A DNA stretch of 10,699 bases from an uncultured Agathobacter sp. Lineage in GTDB: Bacteria > Bacillota > Clostridia > Lachnospirales > Lachnospiraceae. This document shows, in pieces, positions 7,418 to 10,699 of this stretch; the stretch's first letter is position 1; each line of letters begins with the position of its first letter. The notes beneath the pieces are model-generated. The model saw only the letters and a list, made by a program, of their open reading frames with translations. It was not told the origin of the DNA and did no database searches. Position numbers and translations under genes: made by a program. The DNA lies in contig CAKRKX010000080.1 of NCBI GenBank assembly GCA_934358675.1, forward strand, positions 1 to 10,699, given 5' to 3'.

Positions 7418-8340
7418 GTGTATTGCTTTTGATACTAAAGATCATTGGCATTGTATTGCTTGTCATTCTTGCGTTACTCATACTGCTGATTGTCGGTATT
7501 CTGTTTGTTCCGTATGCTTATCGCATAAAAGGAAGTTATCACGACAGACCGGATCTTACGGCGAGCATTTACGGGCTTGGACATCTGGTTGGTGTGGGAG
7601 TGATCGTGACAGAAAGCGGAAGCAGAATGTATCTTCGGATATGCGGAATCCGTAAATTTCTGAATTCCCGTAATAAAGAGAGCAAAACTGGTAATACTGA
7701 CCAATATGAAGAAGAGATAAATGAAAATCCAGAGTCGGAGCCAGAAAAGTATGAAGATCTGGCGATACAGGAAGTGGTCAAAACACAGAAAACTGAAACG
7801 GATGATGTGACATCGGCGGATGATATGGAATTACCGGAAAACGAGACTGATGTTTTCTCCGCAGGGAATGTACAAACTTCAGAAACAGAAAGTGATTTAA
7901 TCAAAAGTTGGATTGCGAAGATAAAGAACTTTTTTTATACGCTAAAACATGCTTTTCATAATATGAAGCAGACGATTCGAAAAGTGAATCGGCTTCTTAC
8001 GGATGAAAGCCATAAGCGGGCTTTTACAAAAGCGAAAACTTCCATTTGGCAGTTCCTTAAAATACTGATGCCGCACCGGCTGAAACTTAATCTGGAGTAT
8101 TCGACCGGTTCGCCGGATACGACGGCACAACTCCTGGGGATTCTTGCTATGTTTCCAATCGGATATCAAAACCGGTGGAATGTGCATCCGGATTTTACGG
8201 CTGACAATGCATATGCGGAGGCGGATTTTGATGTGAAAGGACGGATACTCGGCTTTTCATTTTTGAAACTGATTTTAGGTTTGGTTCTTGATAAGGACTG
8301 CCGAAAATTATATAATGAATTTAAGACTATGAAGGCATAG
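7414..8340 (+). CDS. DUF2953 membrane protein (YtfI-like)
   Basis: The function is unknown; the family is often found next to gerW/ytfJ, and B. subtilis ytfI precedes ytfJ in the same way. The 308-residue protein begins with a strong membrane helix (about residues 4-34). A short domain follows (SYHDRPDLTASIYGLGHLVG, then RMYLRICGIRKF). A long acidic linker of about 80 residues (85-162), rich in Glu, Asp, Thr and Ser, comes next. The C-terminal DUF2953 core has RLKLNLEYSTGSPDTTAQLL, then FPIGYQNRWNVHPDF and FDVKGRILGFSFLKLI. The topology is probably one N-terminal anchor, with a possible second hydrophobic segment at 279-292. The start ATG overlaps the previous gene's TGA, with GGAGGAG at 7401-7407. 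The linker looks like a lineage-variable insertion, since its AT-rich codons differ from the flanks. Confidence 0.85.
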   Translation: MSVLLLILKIIGIVLLVILALLILLIVGILFVPYAYRIKGSYHDRPDLTASIYGLGHLVGVGVIVTESGSRMYLRICGIRKFLNSRNKESKTGNTDQYEEEINENPESEPEKYEDLAIQEVVKTQKTETDDVTSADDMELPENETDVFSAGNVQTSETESDLIKSWIAKIKNFFYTLKHAFHNMKQTIRKVNRLLTDESHKRAFTKAKTSIWQFLKILMPHRLKLNLEYSTGSPDTTAQLLGILAMFPIGYQNRWNVHPDFTADNAYAEADFDVKGRILGFSFLKLILGLVLDKDCRKLYNEFKTMKA

Positions 8341-8363
8341 ATATGGGATAGGAGGACGAACAG

Positions 8364-8768
8364 ATGGCAGATAACAGCTTTAACAATACAGTGGAATCAT
8401 TATTCAAAGGAATGGACAGTTTCATCACAACCAAGACCGTTGTCGGTGACGCGGTGCATATCGGTGACACGATCATTCTTCCGCTTGTCGATGTATCTTT
8501 CGGCGTAGCTGCCGGCGCTTTCTCACAGGAGAAGAAGAATAACGGAGCCGGCGGTATGGGCGGTAAGATCAATCCGAGCGCTGTGCTTGTCATCCAGAAC
8601 GGTGTGACAAAGCTTGTCAACATCAAGAATCAGGACAGCATGACAAAGATTCTTGACATGGTTCCGGATTTTGTCAATAAATTTACTTCCGGCAAAGGCA
8701 AGGATGATGAAGAACTGACCTTTGAGGATATTGACCCTGACAAGGACGAGGATACAAAAGAAGAATAA
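8364..8768 (+). CDS. gerW: GerW family sporulation protein (YtfJ)
   Basis: GerW (YtfJ) is a spore protein that in B. subtilis is made in the forespore and is needed for germination; its biochemical role is unknown. The 134-residue protein has the family core: TKTVVGDAVHIGDTIILPLV, then DVSFGVAAGAF, a glycine-rich loop GAGGMGGKINPSAVLVIQNG, then VTKLVNIKNQ. The C-terminus is strongly acidic (about residues 112-134), which I regard as a variable tail. The ribosome binding site AGGAGG is at 8351-8356, 7 bases before the ATG. It is the last gene before the terminator. The family also occurs in gut Clostridia not known to form robust spores, so its presence does not prove sporulation. Confidence 0.92.
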   Translation: MADNSFNNTVESLFKGMDSFITTKTVVGDAVHIGDTIILPLVDVSFGVAAGAFSQEKKNNGAGGMGGKINPSAVLVIQNGVTKLVNIKNQDSMTKILDMVPDFVNKFTSGKGKDDEELTFEDIDPDKDEDTKEE

Positions 8769-8802
8769 TTTTCAGATTTAAAACAGGATAGTTTACAGAA
8801 CG

Positions 8803-8835
8803 AAAGCATATATTAGAAGTAATTTATGCTTTTTT
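8803..8835 (+). terminator. Probable rho-independent terminator after gerW
   Basis: AAAGCATA (8803-8810) pairs with TATGCTTT (8825-8832). A T-T mismatch, then ATTA/TAAT (8812-8815 with 8820-8823), extends the hairpin to a GAAG loop. The downstream arm runs into five T residues (8831-8835). The stem is AT-rich, so efficiency may be partial. It closes the long operon and ends only 9 bases before a small ORF. Confidence 0.7.
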
Positions 8836-8844
8836 GGTGGGAAA

Positions 8845-8985
8845 ATGCGTAGGATCTGGGGATATACATTGTTCTGGTTTGCGATGGGAATGTTACTTAT
8901 GTATATCGTGGGAGGAGGGATTATCGGAATCCTGCTGATCGCAGGAGCGTTGTTGTTGTCGTATTTATTATATTCATGTAGATAG
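8845..8985 (+). CDS. Small one-helix membrane protein, 46 residues (hypothetical)
   Basis: The ORF runs from ATG to TAG and encodes a protein that starts MRRIWGYTLFWFAMGMLLMY and ends LLLSYLLYSCR. Nearly the whole chain (about residues 5-43) is hydrophobic with a GGG turn near residue 23, so it may form one long helix or a tight helical hairpin. The two basic residues at the start suggest the N-terminus is cytoplasmic. It resembles short clostridial hypothetical proteins with the same RxWGYxLFW type opening, as far as I recall. Evidence against: only a weak ribosome binding site (GGTGGG, 8836-8841, 4 bases before ATG) and no clear promoter; the gerW terminator lies immediately upstream, so expression would need readthrough. 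No function can be given. Confidence 0.6.
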   Translation: MRRIWGYTLFWFAMGMLLMYIVGGGIIGILLIAGALLLSYLLYSCR

Positions 8986-9023
8986 AAGAGCATTGTACAA
9001 GACTTTGGCTCATTGCTTCGCGT

Positions 9024-9057
9024 AAAAAAAAGAACCATCACTTTTGTGATGGTTCTT
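9024..9057 (-). terminator. Rho-independent terminator of rpmB
   Basis: A perfect 12-bp inverted repeat, AAGAACCATCAC (9030-9041) and GTGATGGTTCTT (9046-9057), encloses a 4-base loop. On the minus strand the stem is followed by a run of T residues (complement of 9024-9031). On the plus strand only two T residues follow the stem, so it should act mainly on rpmB. It starts about 10 bases past the rpmB stop. Confidence 0.95.
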
Positions 9058-9066
9058 AATAGCTTA

Positions 9067-9252
9067 CTAAGCTCTCTCAACTTTACCAGATCTAAGGCAG
9101 GAAGCACAAACATATAATTTCTGTGGTACTCCGTTTACTTTACAGCTCACACGTTTGATGTTTGATTTCCATACTCGGTTGGATCTTCTATGAGAATGGC
9201 TGACATTATTTCCATAATGTACACCTTTTTCACAAATTGCACACTTTGCCAT
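9067..9252 (-). CDS. rpmB: 50S ribosomal protein L28
   Basis: L28 is a protein of the large ribosomal subunit. The 61-residue protein begins MAKCAICEKGVHYGNNVSHS and ends SCLRSGKVERA, full length for the family. Cys4-x2-Cys7 and Cys49-x2-Cys52 are the two pairs of the zinc-binding (C+) form of L28. Some bacteria switch to a zinc-free paralogue under zinc starvation, but none is visible here. An extra Cys37 lies between the pairs. AAGGAGG (plus-strand 9262-9268) is 9 bases before the ATG. The gene has its own promoter and terminator and is divergent from the asp23-like gene, the arrangement also seen for rpmB and yloU in B. subtilis. Confidence 0.97.
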   Translation of the reverse strand: MAKCAICEKGVHYGNNVSHSHRRSNRVWKSNIKRVSCKVNGVPQKLYVCASCLRSGKVERA

Positions 9253-9279
9253 GATATTGCACCTCCTTGCATTTCACTA

Positions 9280-9300
9280 AGTTTGCCTTATATACAAACT
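9280..9300 (-). other. Small hairpin in the rpmB leader
   Basis: AGTTTG (9280-9285) and CAAACT (9295-9300) form a 6-bp perfect stem with a 9-base loop. It lies in the predicted rpmB 5' leader, about 12 bases before the ribosome binding site in the direction of transcription. It could be a weak mRNA-stability or ribosomal-protein leader element, or chance in AT-rich DNA. Confidence 0.3.
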
Positions 9301-9312
9301 CACAACAAATGT

Positions 9313-9341
9313 ATTCTATCAGATTCGATTTTCAAATGCAA
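9313..9341 (-). promoter_or_regulatory. Sigma-A-type promoter of rpmB
   Basis: Read on the minus strand, TTGCAT (9341-9336) is separated by 17 bases from TAGAAT (9318-9313). Predicted transcription starts near 9306, giving a leader of about 54 bases before the rpmB ATG. Confidence 0.7.
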
Positions 9342-9368
9342 GGAAAAATTATAAAAAAATGAAATATA

Positions 9369-9397
9369 TTTACAAGTTTAAGAAAAATGGTTATAAT
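9369..9397 (+). promoter_or_regulatory. Sigma-A-type promoter of the asp23-like/fakA operon
   Basis: TTTACA (9369-9374), a 17-base spacer, then a perfect TATAAT (9392-9397). It is the best-matching promoter in the window. Transcription should start near 9404, about 64 bases before the gene. It lies back to back with the rpmB promoter, so the 215-base gap between 9253 and 9467 holds two divergent promoters and no gene. Confidence 0.85.
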
Positions 9398-9467
9398 ACG
9401 AATAGTTATAGAATGAGTGTAAGTATGTCAACTCGCTTATTAACAGATAAAAACTGGAGGTCTGAGT

Positions 9468-9827
9468 ATGAAGGGACAGATGGATACCCAATATGGAAAG
9501 ATTTTAATCGATGAAGAAGTTATCGCTACTTATGCCGGTTCGGTTGCAGTAGAGTGCTTCGGAATCGTCGGTATGGCCGCCGTTAATATGAAGGTTGGCC
9601 TTGTAAAACTTTTAAAAAGAGATTATCTGACACACGGAATCAGTGTTGTCGTAGAAGAAGATAATCAGATTACAATCGATTTTCATGTGATCATCGCTTA
9701 CGGTGTGAGCATTGCTACGGTTTCCGATAACCTGATCGAAACCGTTAAGTATAAGGTAGAGTCTTTTACCGGCATGAAGATCAACAAAATTAACATCTAC
9801 GTCGAAGGCGTACGTGTCATTGACTAG
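9468..9827 (+). CDS. Asp23/Gls24 family envelope stress response protein (YloU-like)
   Basis: Asp23-family proteins are abundant cytoplasmic or membrane-associated proteins linked to envelope stress in Gram-positives; YloU is the B. subtilis member next to yloV. The 119-residue protein has the typical small alpha-beta fold: GKILIDEEVIATYAGSVAVE, then CFGIVGMAAVNM, VVVEEDNQITIDFHVIIAYG and TGMKINKINIYVEGVRV at the end. There is no membrane helix. GGAGG (9456-9460) sits 7 bases before the ATG. The gene ends 14 bases before fakA, which has its own ribosome binding site, so the two form one operon from the promoter at 9369-9397. A link to FakA function is suggested by conserved pairing, not by a known mechanism. 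Confidence 0.93.
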   Translation: MKGQMDTQYGKILIDEEVIATYAGSVAVECFGIVGMAAVNMKVGLVKLLKRDYLTHGISVVVEEDNQITIDFHVIIAYGVSIATVSDNLIETVKYKVESFTGMKINKINIYVEGVRVID

Positions 9828-9832
9828 GGAGG
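9828..9832 (+). promoter_or_regulatory. Ribosome binding site for a TTG start (fakA)
   Basis: GGAGG directly follows the asp23-like stop codon and lies 9 bases before TTG at 9842, supporting that start. The next in-frame ATG (9881) would drop the first 13 residues. Confidence 0.8.
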
Positions 9833-9841
9833 ATTAAGAAA

Positions 9842-10699
9842 TTGGAAATCACAAGTATTAATACAGAGGTACTGTCCAAGATGTTTCTCGCCGGGGCGAA
9901 GAATCTGGACGCGAAAAAGGATTGGATTAATGAACTGAACGTATTTCCGGTTCCTGATGGAGATACCGGTACAAATATGTCGATGACGATCATGTCTGCG
10001 GCAAGAGAGGTATCTGCACTCGAGAATCCTACGATGGCACAGCTTTCCAAGGCTATCTCATCCGGCTCGCTGCGTGGAGCGCGCGGTAACTCCGGTGTTA
10101 TTTTATCGCAGTTGTTCCGTGGATTCTGCAAAGTAATCGCTTCCTATGATGAAGTTACGGTTTCCGTATTGTCCGATGCTTTCCAGAAGGCTGTTGAGAC
10201 TGCATATAAGGCAGTTATGAAGCCGAAGGAAGGAACCATTCTTACCGTTGCCAAGGGTGCTGCGGATAAGGCACTGGAGATGGCAGAGGAGACCGAAGAT
10301 CTGGTCGTATTCTGTGACGAAGTGATCAAGCATGCCGATTATGTATTGAGCCAGACACCGGAGATGCTTCCTGTATTAAAGCAGGCAGGCGTTGTAGATT
10401 CCGGCGGACAGGGACTCATGCAGGTATTAAAGGGGGCTTATGATTGTCTTCTCGGCAAGGAGATTGACTACGAGATCGAGGATTCTGTCAAGGAATCCGG
10501 TGTCGTAAAGATTTCGGCAGAGACAGAGAAAGAGATTAAATTTGGTTATTGTACCGAGTTTATTATTGTACTCAACAAGCCTCTCACCGAAGCCGAGGAG
10601 CATGAATATAAGGCATTTTTAGAGTCCATCGGTGACTCGATCGTAGTGGTAGCGGACGATGAGATCGTTAAGACTCACGTACATACCAACGATCCGGGT
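9842..10699 (+). CDS. fakA: DAK2 domain fatty acid kinase catalytic subunit FakA (YloV), 3' end outside window
   Basis: FakA phosphorylates fatty acids bound to a FakB carrier, feeding exogenous fatty acids into phospholipid synthesis. 286 residues are present of a usual 540-560; the frame is open to the right edge. The N-terminal DAK2 kinase domain has the nucleotide and metal-binding loop NVFPVPDGDTGTNMSMT, with Asp39, Asp41 and Asn45, followed by SLRGARGNSGVILSQ (about residues 76-90). Later family motifs are KPKEGTILTVAKGAAD and QAGVVDSGGQGLMQVLKG. The middle domain starts near residue 235 with FGYCTEFIIVL, and the window ends at VHTNDPG. The TTG start is supported by GGAGG 9 bases upstream. 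It is co-transcribed with the asp23-like gene. No FakB gene is visible. The DAK-family assignment is firm; the fatty-acid role rests on the YloV/FakA-type layout. Confidence 0.93.
   Translation, partial: MEITSINTEVLSKMFLAGAKNLDAKKDWINELNVFPVPDGDTGTNMSMTIMSAAREVSALENPTMAQLSKAISSGSLRGARGNSGVILSQLFRGFCKVIASYDEVTVSVLSDAFQKAVETAYKAVMKPKEGTILTVAKGAADKALEMAEETEDLVVFCDEVIKHADYVLSQTPEMLPVLKQAGVVDSGGQGLMQVLKGAYDCLLGKEIDYEIEDSVKESGVVKISAETEKEIKFGYCTEFIIVLNKPLTEAEEHEYKAFLESIGDSIVVVADDEIVKTHVHTNDPG

Noticed and set aside
9030..9057. Bidirectional use of the rpmB terminator to end plus-strand transcripts from the small ORF
   Set aside because: Only two T residues follow the stem on the plus strand, so efficient plus-strand termination is unlikely.

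Overview
The window looks like ordinary core chromosome of a low-to-mid GC Clostridia, most likely a Lachnospiraceae member (Roseburia/Eubacterium rectale-like). The evidence is strong GGAGG ribosome binding sites, sigma-A-like promoters, TTG starts, a sporulation-family GerW gene, a zinc-type L28, and the Firmicutes order rpmB | asp23-like (yloU) - fakA (yloV). The organism call is inferred from gene content and protein flavour, not from a database search. I see no mobile element, phage gene, CRISPR array, tRNA or rRNA.

Layout. (1) Bases 1-1373: the 3' part of ruvB (Holliday junction helicase) runs off the left edge. It is followed by zapA (FtsZ-ring protein) with its own promoter (829-857) and an intrinsic terminator (1348-1373). 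(2) Bases 1440-8835: a probable seven-gene operon, all on the plus strand, with gaps of at most about 50 bases. The order is a U32 family protein (probably an RNA-hydroxylation enzyme), a SEDS-family membrane glycosyltransferase (FtsW/RodA/SpoVE), a class B penicillin-binding protein, a NUDIX hydrolase, a small conserved hypothetical, a DUF2953 membrane protein (YtfI-like) and gerW (YtfJ). A long AT-rich hairpin with a U-tract closes it at 8803-8835. (3) Bases 8845-8985: a 46-residue one-helix membrane ORF just beyond that terminator. (4) Bases 9024-9341: rpmB on the minus strand, with its own promoter and a perfect 12-bp-stem terminator. (5) Bases 9369-10699: divergently transcribed asp23-like gene and fakA, which runs off the right edge.

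How the genes fit together. The SEDS protein polymerises glycan from lipid II and the adjacent PBP cross-links it. The two sizes (457 and 482 residues) and the extra N-terminal helices of the SEDS protein resemble the actinobacterial RodA-PbpA pair more than E. coli RodA-PBP2. ZapA nearby also acts in division, although it sits in a separate transcription unit. The DUF2953-GerW pair is the same pairing as ytfI-ytfJ in Bacillus subtilis. FakA supplies the kinase subunit of exogenous fatty-acid activation.

I did not find a convincing undescribed system. The points most worth checking are the small membrane ORF behind a terminator, the U32 start that sits at a predicted transcription start with no ribosome binding site, and the unassigned 108-residue conserved protein.
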